Shown piece after piece: positions 22,460-34,477 of a DNA stretch of 64,000 nucleotides. The notes beneath the pieces were generated by a model. That model was given only the letters and a program-made list of their open reading frames with translations. It did not search any database and was not told the origin of the DNA. A program made the position numbers and the translations under genes. The first letter of the stretch is position 1; every line of letters starts with the position of its first letter. Location: positions 21,961,001 through 22,025,000 of the forward strand of contig JALDNG010000005.1 of NCBI GenBank assembly GCA_024349245.1. Direction: 5' to 3'. The stretch is from Neodontobutis hainanensis. Lineage: Eukaryota; Chordata; Actinopteri; Gobiiformes; Odontobutidae.

Positions 22460-22499
22460 CATGTGGGTCTTGTTAGTGCCCACTAACAAGACCCACATG
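22460..22499. repeat. 40-bp palindrome (19-bp perfect arms)
   Basis: CATGTGGGTCTTGTTAGTG at 22460-22478 is followed by CC and then its exact reverse complement at 22481-22499. It would form a hairpin with almost no loop. It is shorter than a normal microRNA precursor stem and has no T-run after it. It could be a residue of a fold-back element or an artefact. Confidence 0.95.
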
Positions 22500-25400
22500 G
22501 TTGAACTGAATTTGAACTGAGGAATAGTATTTGTAAAAACAATTTATGTCCAGATAAATTGCGGGTTTTGACTGCGGGATCTGATTGGACAAGGACAGTA
22601 TAAAATGGAGACAAACTGACCATTTGCAGTGCAGTGCTGATAATAAAGGCAGTAGCGTTGATACTACTATAATTACTGCTACTAATAATAATAGTAAACC
22701 CAAGAATGCTTTACCTTCACAGAAGTGGAGCTGTGAATGTGAGTTGGGACAGAGCTGCTACCACACTGACAGACAGCTGATACTGCTGTCAATGAATTCC
22801 ACAGTATTGAGCATTCTGTAGTGTAGTGTGTAGTTAGTCTAAATTAAAATCAAAAGATGTACACAGTATATTAGAAAGACAACACACAATTACTTATTCC
22901 CTAGACCTGGTGTGCTCTGCCAGAACAGCTGTCACGCCTGGAGGTCAAGGCATGACACGTTGAAAGCTTGTTATGAGTGACAGCTGCATATCTCTGTCGT
23001 AAATACACCTCATCATGCACTCGCCCACACCCCACCCCCACCAGGCTACTAAAAGCCCGCTGGCTTGGAGCTGGTACAAGTTGGACTCAAGTGGCCCAGA
23101 TGGAGGCTCACGTGTCAGGGTTGGACTGCTGTCCAAATCAATGTCAACTTGTTTTATCTTTGTTGTTTAAAATCAAGTGTCTTTTCAAATCTTAGAAAAT
23201 ATATCATAATTGGCAAATTGGAGAATGATACATGGCCAATTTTAATTTGATATGGCCTTATATCATTCTACATTTTTTTAATAGTATGATATATAGATAT
23301 TAGGCAGATTAATATATTATTTACCAGGGCTGGCAAAAATACATAATGCTCCTTTCACACATACAGCCTTTTTAAACCATGGTAACTTCATTGGAAAAAA
23401 ACACTCTGTAACTTTTCAGGATGTATTAATGACTAAAGATAAATGCTGCTGAATGCTTTTATGAAATATAACCTTTCAATAAATGTCACAATTTTCAAAA
23501 TCAAAATAAGAACAGTAGATTGGAAACACAGATGGGCTGACTGCAGGGTACAAAGAAGGCAGTTTAGCTTTGGAAAGAAAATGAAATAACCAGTTTGAGC
23601 ACAGAAATCCTGGTCTCCTTTGTAATAGCCCTTTTAAGTTTACCCTCCGAGATCTAAGGTCTAACAAAATTTGATATTGTTTTGAGATAAGATCTTTTGT
23701 GAATGGATTCAGGGATTGGTCTGCTTTGGCTGACCTGTTGTAGCAGACAGGCTTAGCCATTGCAAAACAGTAAAGTGCCTTATCCAAAGATAACAGAAAT
23801 TAAATCTGAACACTGCCGCAGTGTTGTCTATAAGCAGATCTTTAAAATGATGATGACTGACTGGTAAAGGCAAAAGGTAAAGGCAAATTTTATTGTCCCA
23901 CAAGTGGGAAATTTGTCTTGGGCTTTCCACCCATGTTGCAGCCTCCACAACTAAATTTAATCACATTTAATCAATCAAAAACACAGCAAGGTGCATTCAT
24001 AGTTAATAAGAATACGATGTTAATAGCAGATGTTAAAAACTTCTGCTATTTCTAAATGTGATGTTGTTTTTGAACTCCTTCGTTTGAACGAACTGTGTAA
24101 TATATGAGTAGGATGGTTAATGATCCTATTGGCCAGTTTCACAGCTGACTGTTCAAATATAGTCTACAAAAGTTCTGTGCTCCTTCGGTCCAATGTTCTA
24201 GCCCAGTTTTATTTTTTACAGTATGCAACCACCTTCAATGGCATCTGCCATGCAAAGATTATAGTTATTATATAAAAAAAAATGTCTTTACCTGGGAGCG
24301 CTAATTTGACCCCTAGAACATGCTTGAAAACTCACCAAACTTTGCCCAAGTTTGTATACAAACCCATGAAAAGGGAACTCTACAGCGCACATTGGAAAAG
24401 TGATAATACATTATGTCAATGGAAAGTGAAAGTAATTTTTCTTTGGCCTAGAACCATGACATGTGGATGGATGGAATAGAATGGTGTCTTCACTGCAGAT
24501 CTCTCTAGTTAATCCCAAGCGTCTCCCATGGAACCTCCTAAATGGTCGTTGTGTAAGGTCGCCGCCATACAGCGAAATACAGCGAAATACAGCAATATAC
24601 CGGTGTCCACCAGAGGGCAGGCTCCAAAAGCGGAAATATAAGGAGAAACCCAATGGCGATTTTACAGGTGTAAAAATCATGTTTACAGCCTGGTACAAAA
24701 GATGGCTCCGGTCTCTAGAGATAAAGTTTTTACTACGTGACAACTCTGGTGGTGGGGGGACTGTTTGATTATTACGTCCGTTTACGCTATCTAAAAACTA
24801 TTGTTTTACTATGAAGTAAAAGCCAAAAATCCCGGATGTAACGGCCATTTAATTGCAGAATCGTAACGACAATATCAGTGAATAGGGAACCAATGGGCGA
24901 ATAACATCCATATTTATACTATCTATAGTTAATCCACGTATGTATATTCTATTTTAGATGATGCTATTAGAATAGATTTTTTATTTTAATTTTTTATTAT
25001 TTATAATTTTTTTATTATTTATTTTTATTTATCATACTTTGCTGCTCTACTGTACCTCTGCTGTTAAAAAATGCAATTTCCCCGCAATGACAAGTAAGTT
25101 TTCTTATCTTCTCTCCTAAAATAGAAGGATACACACCTCAATAGATTAATGAACTCTATTGTTGTTAAAAGAAATGTTAATGTTAATGTTAAAAGAATTT
25201 TTTTTTTTAAACAAAAACAAAACAGATCAACGGAAACATGAGAGTCTTCGAGTAGGATTGAGAGCCAGTGTCAGTTAGTTAAACTTCTTATTGATGAAAA
25301 CACATACATGATATATGCAGACAATACATGATGGTAATAAAGATCTGCTGCCGCAGCTATTTCCAGTGTTCAGTTGAAATTGTATTTGACATTCTAGAGT

Positions 25401-26409
25401 TACAATGGTGATGGCAAGAGACAGATACAGTATCCATGGTACGTTTACCTTGACTGTATCACTTTTGTTCACATTTACCTAAAGGTGCCCCAAAAAACAG
25501 GAAATTCAACGTCTAGAGAGACCCCCAGGTTTTTCCTCAATTCATTTAAGCCCTTCACCAAATGACTGTCTGTCTCCAGACTTATTTCATAAAGAGAACA
25601 GAATCTATTTTGTTCAACACCATAGATTTGTGTGACTATTTAAAGTAAAAACCTGAATCTTCACACCAGCCTGTGGCAGTGTAGACATACTTACAGATTT
25701 TATTCTTAAATACACCAAATCACAGCTTTGGTGTGAGATAAGCCTCTGCCCAGGACACACAGTTCTAACAGCGATAGTAACAGCTCAATGTACATATTTT
25801 AATTAAGTTAAGGACATTTATATATAAAATGGATAATTCTCCAACACTTACTTTCAAATGATGGCATTATTTCCTTGAGTTTGAAGTGATACAAGCAATA
25901 GGCAATAGGCAATAAGCAATTAGACAATAGGCATCAAAAGAAGGAGTTTGTAGTTCCAATTACAAACAATGCAATAATAATGTATTGTACATACAATATC
26001 AGTCAAATTATGTTGCATTAACTTGAGTACAGCAGATGGTAAATTGCAAAATATATATTATATAAATATGACAACTTGAGAAATGATACTATCATGCCAA
26101 GTGAAATATTTTTTTTTTCATGATATCTGCTACATTGAAACCTACAAGAAGATTTAATGCCCAAACACATCAAACTGACCTTATGCTTAGCCCCCTTCCA
26201 AATGTTGTTATTCATTCATCCAGCTATCCATCTTTCCATCAATATTTGTGTAAGTGGGGTAGGGGGGCACGCACTGACGCAGGGAGTACAGCCTCTAAAG
26301 GAAAAGGGGGTGCTGTGTTGTCATGTTTCCAGCCTCTAATCATCAGTGGTGTATAATGTGTATAGTGTGGAGAGGTGGGGTCTTACTGCTGCTCTTTTGA
26401 AACTTCCAG
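22500..26409. other. Large intron segment, mainly unassigned
   Basis: No exon found. Fragments of interest: 23875-23950 (AATTTTATTGTCCCACAAGT), which resembles a motif also at 27595; 24280-24370, possible dispersed repeat; a duplicated CAGCGAAATA at 24571-24592; AT-rich 24960-25040; and a small AATAGGC-type repeat at 25896-25935. Confidence 0.45.
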
Positions 26410-26511
26410 GCCTGATGGGATTGGCACAGTAACTGTGGAAGAGAGGGACCGCTTTGAGGAGATTAAAGAGAGGCTGCGAGTTCTGCTGGAAAACCAGATT
26501 ACACACTTCAG
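26410..26511 (+). CDS. cadps: cadps exon 4 of window
   Basis: Seen: acceptor TTCCAG ending at 26409, donor GTGAGT at 26512, 102 bases. It runs from phase 2 to phase 2: one base completes an Arg codon, 33 whole codons follow, and two bases open the next Arg codon. It encodes PDGIGTVTVEERDRFEEIKE followed by RLRVLLENQITHF. The segment is predicted helical and charged, and is the conserved CAPS block leading into RYCFPFGRP. Confidence 0.96.
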
Positions 26512-27140
26512 GTGAGTTAACTTTGGACATACACCACTTTTTTTATATATTACTCTCTGCCAAAACAACTGGCTAGAAGGAAACTAATCACCTCATCCCC
26601 TGTTCATTCAGACACTATGTCCCTCATCTGTAATTCTGTTGAATTATTTATTATTTTATTTATTATTTAGCTCCAATTTACACTGATTGTTGTCTCAGTT
26701 ATGCTCCTTGTGTGCCATAGATAATTCTACTTAATTTTTTTTTTTTTTTTAATTTTTTACTTTTAATTTTTTCTCATACTTACTTATATACACTATACAC
26801 ACTCAAATGCATATGCACACAAAATTTTCTGACAAAAAGACAAAAACTGGAGACAATGGATACGACAGAGACATGTCACAGCTTTTCAAAAACACACTGA
26901 CATCTCAGCTCATCTTCATCATGTGTAAGGTCCAGAAACCTATCCATGACTATAGGACAAGCTAAAATTTATGATATAGTATCACTTAAATGCATGTACT
27001 GTTTATTTTAGCCTGAGCTCCTTGTGAAAGTGTTTAAACTTGAATTGTGTGGACATAAACTTGGTCGTGTTGTGAGGTGCATACAGAGATACTGTGTCAG
27101 CAGCCATGTTCCTGATAAAGTGCCATTCTTTTGGTTGTAG
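26512..27140. other. Intron 4, nothing recognised
   Basis: AT-rich intron with a long T run near 26738-26762. No repeat family or coding block. Confidence 0.5.
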
Positions 27141-27204
27141 GTACTGCTTTCCTTTTGGACGACCAGAGGGGGCGCTGAAGGCCACTTTGTCCCTGCTTGA
27201 ACGA
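27141..27204 (+). CDS. cadps: cadps exon 5 of window
   Basis: Seen: acceptor TTGTAG ending at 27140, donor GTGAGT at 27205, 64 bases. One base completes Arg, then 21 codons encode [20 protein letters not shown] plus Arg, ending in phase 0. The [21 protein letters not shown] block is a signature of CAPS proteins. It joins to VLMKD at 34354. Confidence 0.96.
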
Positions 27205-27584
27205 GTGAGTGGTTTACAGAGTGAGGTTGGCAAAACTAGGACCAGGGCCGTATGCATGAATGTAAAAAAAAAAATGAGGTGCAAAAACAAACTTGGAAAA
27301 AAGTTACTTTGAGAGCACAAATTAGGATAGTTACAGATCAGTAATTTTTGCATGCAAAAGATGAATAAATAGGAATAACATTACCATTATACATATAATT
27401 AGAAAATGTAGGCTATAGATTTTATGGGCGGAACTAACGTTTGCTGAGTAAACCAATCAGAGAAACCACGGATGTGACGTAAGGTAAGATACCGTCCAAT
27501 TTCAGTTGTCATCAATCAAGACATGTCCAGGTCTTTAAGAATAGAAGCAAGCGCAGTTCAAACAATCGCTACGATGTGGCGGCC

Positions 27585-28230
27585 ATCTTAGATTCAACTT
27601 TATTGTCCCCAATGGAGAAAATTGTCTTGAGGCAAAGTACTAGCACAACTGTACAAAAGTACAACAGAAAGGAAAAAAACAAGGCAACAATATAATTATA
27701 ACCACAATAATTAGAACGACAACTAAAATAAGACAAATTAAAAATAAAATCAAGTAAAGTGCTAGTACTGAGTGCAAGCAATGAAAATACAGTACGTCTA
27801 CTACACACATTAGGGTACTAAAGTGCCATTAGCCTTTGTGAATTGAGCAGTTTAACGAAGGCCGGGACAAAAGGGAGCTTCAGTCTGTTTAAGCTACATT
27901 TTGGTACTAAACCCTTTTCCTGATGGGAGCTGTTCCTATTCACCAGAGAGAGGGTGGTCAGGGTCTGATATGATTCCTTTTGCTTTCTTCATAACAGCCC
28001 CCTTGTACAAATCTTGTATTGATAAAAACTGTATTGATTCTTGACTGTTTTGGTTGAAAAAAATGCGCTCAATATGATATTCCTTTGCAACGATTGGCCC
28101 AGGAAGAAAGAGTTGGAACAGAATACAGAGCAGATTGGACATTTGCAGACTAAAGTATGCAATACAACAAAAAGCAGAATGCAGTCTGGCTGGCCAGGCT
28201 AGGTTTGTGCACACTTTAGTCCACAACTAA
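27585..28230 (-). repeat. Dispersed repeat with TTTATTGTCCCC end
   Basis: It starts CAACTTTATTGTCCCCAATG and continues with ACGAAGGCCGGGACAAAAGG and CCTGATGGGAGCTGTTCCTA. A similar arrangement (TTTCTTTATTGTTTTTGC then AGAGGGCAACAGGTTAGAGT) is at 46745-47165. It resembles a common non-coding teleost repeat. No coding motif was identified. Confidence 0.5.
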
Positions 28231-29585
28231 CCCTATTCTGATCGATTTTTGAATGGTCTGGGTCAAAAAGCAAGTTTTTGGATCTTTACTTTTATTACAC
28301 TACATTTAAACAGTCTGTGTCGCTGAGTTAAAAAGCACAGTTAGAACAAAATTGAGCAGCAGAGGCAGTGACAAAAAGCATTTTAAACAAACCTGGAAAA
28401 AAACATTTTAACAAACTTTTATTTTATATACACACAAAAGATCTCATGCGTTTTGGCCCATGGCTCACTAACACATTTACTATTTGGCCCTCTGAACAAA
28501 AAGGTTTGGGCCCCCTCTGTTCATGAATGATACTTCGGGCACCAGGTATTTTCCAGGGGGTGCTTGATGTAAAAAGTTTGAGAACCACTGCTCTAGATTT
28601 GTAGGTGTATGTGTAATATTACTGAGCCTCCTTTATTTTGTGTACTTAATAATAATTGTGCTCCGAACGGGCCAATAAATGCTAAAAATAGTGTGATTGC
28701 CAATCACCTAAAGTGGCTAATCAGCAGGACCGATCAAATGATGCAAAACTTTCACTTCCATAGGTTCCGCAACGACACAAACCGCACGATGGCCTAGAGT
28801 CCCGTGTGTGCAAAACCACACGACATTACAAAAGCATTTGTTAATTGTGTGCATGCGGCCTATTCAATACATAAAACAGCTGTAATCCACCTATTGTCTC
28901 GGTCTGGTCTTGGTCCTGGTCACAGTCTGGCCAGATAATCCACCAAAGCCATGTCCTTTCCATTTATTAATGGTCATTAATAAACAACACATGGCGAATG
29001 CCGTTATGCATTTATGCTAATTAGCCATGCAGTTTAGAGTTTAGATTCTCACAATTGTAAACAAATGTGCATACAGCGTTTTACTGCAGAGTCTTTTATA
29101 AACTGTGGTTTATGCAGATATTTATAGAAGAGCTTAATAGTTGACAGCTATGGACTATCTAGTGATCTATGTTCCGATGCAGGAAAAATGCTTTTGTAAT
29201 GCTGTGTGGTTAATGGTGATGTAATGTAGTGTGGACATTGTTAAAATTTTGTTTGCCTATTTCCGGTGCAGCAATATGTTGTTGTAATGCTGTGTCGCTA
29301 TTTCTGGTGCAGTTAAATGTTGTTGGTACAGTTTAACTGTTTCTTTTTTCTAAAGAGTGTTTTGGCTTTTGTATTTTGTTGAACTCTCTGGGCCACCATA
29401 CATGAGACATTTAAAAGTTAGTCAAATTAATGAATAGGATGAATTAGCTCAAAACTAACTAGCACTATGACCAAGCGGAGCGACTCAAGTGCTCAAACAC
29501 AACAGGCTGCTCTCTGTGTCACAGACCTCAGGCTTGTTAGCCCCGCAGACTGTGCTACACATAGACGCTGATACACTTCAAACTA
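28231..29585. other. Intronic stretch, nothing recognised
   Basis: No exon, no clear repeat edges. Several T/A-rich tracts only. Confidence 0.4.
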
Positions 29586-29589
29586 TACT

Positions 29590-29870
29590 TTAGCTCACTG
29601 CTAACAACAAACTTCTTTCTGAACAAAAGTAAAACAAGACAAACAGCTCTAACTGATGAAGGTAGAAATGTTCCAAAATGCGTGCACATGTAGCCTGCAA
29701 TCTGAAGACTTGTAAAATACGATACCAAAAAAATTGAACTTGTAATATTAAATCTTCACTTGTAATAAATATTCATGCCAACGTTTACTCTTATAAATCT
29801 TGTTTACATGCGTTCACTTTTGCTCTACAACTTCAAAACAAATTTGCACTTGTAGAGAGCAGGGGGCGGC
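29590..29870 (+). repeat. Dispersed repeat, first of an inverted pair
   Basis: It shares GATGAAGGTAGAAATG, GCACATGTAGCCTGCAATCT and GACTTGTAAAATACGATA with the reverse complement of 32125-32215. Its left part resembles 940-1010. Class unknown. Confidence 0.6.
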
Positions 29871-30551
29871 GACTGAGTTAACAGATGGATCAATGAAGTA
29901 GTAGAAAGCGTTAACGCAAAAGCATCTGGACTCAGTTTTTAAGGTGAAGACGTTTCGTCTCTAATTCCAAGAGACTTTAGCAATTCTGAGATCAACAGTA
30001 AAAGAGCTGAGCTTATATCTCTAGAGGGAGGAGTTTCCCCTGAAACCAAACCTGGTTGTTCTGGTCTCATAGTCGTTAGCTACGAAAGAACAGTGTGACT
30101 CCTGATGTGAGCGTCGGCTCAGGTGAGTTTGACCTGGGGAAAAACTAGGCATGCGCAGTTGTGCAAGTAACGCTGCAACAATTATCGGTTTTTATGTTCT
30201 TTTTCACCTATTATCACACAGAAGAAGAAAATAAATCATTACTTTTATTGGTAAGTGTCAGTGTTGTTTTCACCTGATGAATCCCTTTTTCCTGTAGTTT
30301 TTTTAGTTCTGTAGTAAAGCTGCCGCAGGTCTACAAGCCCAGTCAGGTAACATGGCTTTAAAGACCTCCTCAATCTCGACATTTGACCTTTTATGACCAG
30401 GGCCGGACTGGGAAGAAAAAGCACTCAAGGAGTTCCTGACAGACTGGCCCACTTGGTCAACTGCTGGGTTTGTTTTGTGAAGCGCAATGAAAAAAAATGC
30501 ATATATAAAATAATTACAATGTGATAATTTTTATTCTATTATATCAACATA
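29871..30551. other. Intronic stretch, possible repeat ends
   Basis: At 30400 CAGGGCCGGACTGGGAAG looks like the terminus of a hAT element, but no partner end was found. Nothing coding seen. Confidence 0.35.
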
Positions 30552-31048
30552 CAGCGCTGGAAGAAATTAAGAGACCACTGCAATTTTTCCATTGAATCTG
30601 CATCTCTACAAGTTTGGAAGCGATTTCATTCCAATGTCTGTTGAATCCCACCACAGGCACACCTCATTCTACTGAAGTCTACTGAATGAGGTGCTGATCA
30701 CCTGAACCAAATCTTATTTAATAAGGGAAAGTATACAAAAAACACTACTGTGGTCATCACTATCCTCTTGCAAATAAATGCTCTAAATTACAATATTTTA
30801 TTAGGAATTTGGGGAAAATGTCAGTAGTTTATAAAATAAAACAAAAATGTATTTTTTTTTTTTCAAGTCAATGGTTGTTTGTCAATGTTTGTCTCTATAT
30901 GTTAGCCCTGCGACTAACTGGCCACTGTCCAGGGTGTACCCCGCCTCAGGCCCAAAGCTGCTGGGATAGGCTCCAGTCACCCGCGACCCCTAACGGGACT
31001 AAGCGGTAGAAAATGAATGAATGAATGAATGTATTTTTTCCAGAGCTG
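30552..31048. mobile_element. Tc1-type MITE with nested LINE tail
   Basis: TA at 30550-30551 and 31049-31050 bracket the unit. The left end is CAGCGCTGGAAGAAATTAAG; the right end reversed is CAGAGCTCTGG-like (actual right end TTTTTTCCAGAGCTG). The middle is non-coding. At about 30900-31032 it holds the 3' end of a different LINE: GTGTACCCCGCCTC, CTGGGATAGGCTCCAGTCAC, CTAAGCGGTAGAAAATGAAT and a GAAT tail. The LINE must have arrived after the MITE. Confidence 0.78.
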
Positions 31049-31050
31049 TA

Positions 31051-32124
31051 TGTCAAGCCAGGCTTGTACAAAAAACAAATTCACAGCAACATGAATTTGC
31101 ACATAAATTTATTACTTTTTATTAATATAACTTCAAAACTTATGAACCTGTTTTAAAAAAGAGAGGGGATGAAAAATTGAAAGGCTAATGTAAACCTACA
31201 TTGTTCACTCCATGAGTAACCTCTGCAGTGGCTGGTGGCTACACCATCTATAATATTTTCACTCTCAAGCATCTTCTAGCACATCTGGCTGAGTAGCCAT
31301 GAGCATAAAAGCCTCTAAGTGCTGTTGTGAAAGCCTGTTTTTAAATAATTTTAGAAAAAGCTTTTTCACAAGCTCCCTGTGTTATAAACATGAGCACAAG
31401 CCTGTGCAAGCCCTATGATGCTGTATGTATCTGTGAGGTATTGCCTCAGATTATTGACAAGGTTTTACTCGTTTGAGACTTATTTATTAAACAGGAGCTG
31501 AGAAACCGAACTAACAGGAGCACAACAGCAGCCCCACTTAAAATCACAATAAGCCCTTGTGTCGCAGGCCGGGCCGGAGCTTACAGCACAAAAGGCGTGG
31601 GCTTTTTTTTCTGCTGTCCGCTGGTCCTTGTCTCAGCCGGGCTCCCCTACAGCGCTTCAGCTCAGTATTTTGTGCTCACCGCAGCCGTGCACCTCGAGGT
31701 GGGCTGCCTGACTCCGCTCCAGTCCCAAAGGGGAAGCAGCGGAGAAGACATTTTCAGGGGCAGCGGGGTGCTGCCTCAAAAAAGGATGGGAGCCCACAGC
31801 GGTTGTTAAAGCAGTTTAAAACATTTTCTACAAACGGCACTGTTTGCTCTGAGCCATTTATCATAAAATTTGCACTTAGGCCTACCCATTATAACTACCT
31901 ACTTTTTAAGTTCCCACGACTACCCTGCATGAAGCACTGGTGAGTATGTGAACCATCAGAGGGAGATAAAAAGAGCTGTAACAGCAATATTAGTTTCTGT
32001 CAGTACTGTGCTCAGTTTGTTTTCTACAGGTGAACACATGACTAATGCTTTATTAGAATTAGACCAACTGTAGAGACATTTTCCAGAAATAATAAAGCCA
32101 ACACCATGTCAATTCCAAAACTAA
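31051..32124. other. Intronic stretch with a GC-rich island
   Basis: 31557-31800 is GC-rich with two overlapping open frames, neither with family motifs or a pair of splice sites. No gene called. Confidence 0.4.
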
Positions 32125-32340
32125 GGGGAAATTACATCACAAGTTCTCATATCGTATTTTACAAGTCCTCAGATTGTAGTCTACATGCGCATGCATTATG
32201 GATTATTTCTACCTTCACTTCATCTCAGGTGTGAACGCAGCTCCACTGGGTCTCTCTGTGTGTGGATCTGTGAGCACGCACAGCTTGGTGCTGCTGCTGC
32301 TGAGTGGAGATATGCTCCGCCTTGTACTTAATACCAGCAG
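32125..32340 (-). repeat. Dispersed repeat, second of an inverted pair
   Basis: Reverse complement shares GAAGGTAGAAAT, GCGCATGTAGACTACAATCT and GACTTGTAAAATACGATA with 29640-29720. The two copies face each other 2.4 kb apart. Confidence 0.6.
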
Positions 32341-32899
32341 CAGCTTTATTAATGGTAAAATAAAATACATGAGGAAAAATGGCTGTAAATACATATTACA
32401 TTATTGTCTTTGTTTTTATGGATGGAATACTTTGCAGAGACCTGGCAATTAATGCAGCAGAAACCTTGTAATTGAATACATAGAGAAAGGACTATGTGAG
32501 CAGTTGATCATTTTTTCAGTAATCTGTAATCGGGCAAAAGAAATTTGATCGTAACACCCTTACTTAATAAATCACAAAGATATTTTAAATAAGTTAACTT
32601 TTACTTGGAATATTACACAACGGTATTTTTTCCACAGACAGTCCTTACACACAATATCAGAGCTAACACACATTTGTAGAGTGGACCAGTAAGTAAAGCC
32701 CATATCCATGTAAATGATGCATGCATATTACAACCAGAGCCAAACAACTAAATCAAGACCACATAGTTCCACTCACCAAATAAGTAATTAGGCACCAACC
32801 CTCAGAGACGTTTTGAAAAATATGCTCTAATTGAAGTAATATAGTATAAAATGTGTTTCTTTTAATGTTTATATAAGATGTATTTACTTTGAATATTTA

Positions 32900-34245
32900 A
32901 AAAAAACAGATCAATCCAGCCATCCAGGGTAGTTTGGTTCAACTATTGTTTTGTAATATTCTTCTTACTGGCCACCACAAGAGCCTGCAGCAGTTTTTTA
33001 TCACTTCACCGTTAAAAATGTTTACATCACCTAGACAGAGTCTCAAAGCTAAATGAATGCTCAGAGTTTGTGAAAGTAATTCCCCTGAACCGCTCTGTCT
33101 CCAGCATGTCGACCTATTGTCACCTTTTCCTTGTTTTAAAATATCTAATATTTATTTACATTCTTCCAACAATGCTCTTGCCAGGGTATAGAACAGGTTG
33201 AATACCACTGAGATTTCAAAAGTCCCCACCAACTATCCTCAGAAATATCCATTGCTGCCTCTTTATATAAAGTGTTACACTTATCCATGGAAAATAGGCC
33301 ATTATATATTCTGGAAATAAAAACAGTTAAGGCCTTTCCCTATTCAAGATTTAAACGTACAGTCTCTTCTATTTGGTAGAAACTCTATCAAATGCACACA
33401 ATCTGTTTAAATTCAACATATTCAGAATTTGTGTCTGAGTAACCACTTTTTCCAAATTTCACATGTTACACCACCAATTTGCCAGCTGTACCAGTTGTGT
33501 TTCTATCTCCTACCAAGGCTTCCAGAGGAAATGTATCTACTATTTCAAACTGAAATAGTTTTAATTTGGAGCTATAATAATGCTACAGTAGTGTACTTTA
33601 TTATTATATCATATTTAATGACAGGCTATCAGGATTATTGAGATATTAGGAAGGTTCTAAAAATAGAATATAGTATTGCAAAATATACATTGTTTTGCAG
33701 GTTTGTTATACTGTCAAACGTGGTTGTTGCTGTGAAGCATAGAAGTAATACCTTTGGCAAGGGGGGGGCATCCCCTCATATTTTTCTTTAGCTGCATTGT
33801 GCTTACCTTTAGTTTTTTACCTTTCCAGAGGAACCGTGAAATCTGGCACCCCCACTGTGAGTGTTCTGAATAAATACAGCAGTTTAAGGAGCACTGACAT
33901 TTTAATTGCATTTACTCAGGATGTTGAATCTAAAAAAAGAATAAGACTCCATCTACGTAAGTCTGTCTTTATTTTCCGGTTTAGTTAGTTTTTAGCGTGG
34001 TTAGTAGATCTTTAGTCACTGTGATACCTAGGTATTTTATTCCTCCAGCTTCCCAATTTAAGTTGTACCTCCTCTGTAAATCTGAGGCTGTATAATTCAA
34101 CATGTGTTTTCGTAATATTCAGCTTGTAACCTGACAATTCTCCAAACGCTCCCAAAGAGTCTTTAGACCAATAAATGATTCCTTTGGCTTTTCCAAATAG
34201 ACGTCCCATTCCTTCCACCGACCCGGACATTTTCAATGACCAAAG
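32900..34245 (-). mobile_element. L1/Tx1-like LINE fragment, badly decayed
   Basis: On the minus strand 34236 down to 34012 gives SKDSLGAFGELSGYKLNITK, then GGIKYLGITVTKDL just downstream, which are the post-RT blocks of L1/Tx1-type LINEs. Further on 33911-33714 gives FLWKGKKLKVSTMQLKKNMR. Frames are interrupted throughout. The 3' edge near 32900 is approximate. Confidence 0.7.
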
Positions 34246-34353
34246 CTAAGATCTTCATATAGTACTCATAGACAGGTTAAAGGGAATAGCATGTAGCAAT
34301 GGATGAACACATTTTTTTAAAAAAGAGAAAAAAAAATGTCCTTCTCCTTTAAG

Positions 34354-34477
34354 GTTCTGATGAAAGATATTGTCACGCCGGTTCCACAAGAGGAGGTCAA
34401 AGCCGTGATCAGGAGGTGTCTGGAACAGGCCGCTCTGGTCAACTACCAGCGTCTGTCAGAGTACGCCAAATTGGAAG
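34354..34477 (+). CDS. cadps: cadps exon 6 of window (start of DUF1041/MUN)
   Basis: Seen: acceptor TTTAAG ending at 34353, donor GTAGGT at 34478, 124 bases, phase 0 to phase 1. It encodes VLMKDIVTPVPQEEVKAVIR, then RCLEQAALVNYQRLSEYAKL. The VTPVPQEEV and ALVNY residues agree with CADPS; CADPS2 has a different version of this block. The last base (G) can be completed by GG of the 38033 exon or by AG of the 42327 exon, so both splices stay in frame. Confidence 0.95.

Noticed and set aside
22460..22499. Palindrome as a microRNA precursor or a terminator
   Set aside because: The stem is 19 bp with a 2-base loop, too short and too perfect for a microRNA hairpin, and a rho-independent terminator makes no sense in this vertebrate intron.
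31557..31943. 128-codon open frame in a GC-rich patch
   Set aside because: No start context, splice signals or recognisable domain; a second frame over the same bases is also open, as expected for GC-rich sequence.
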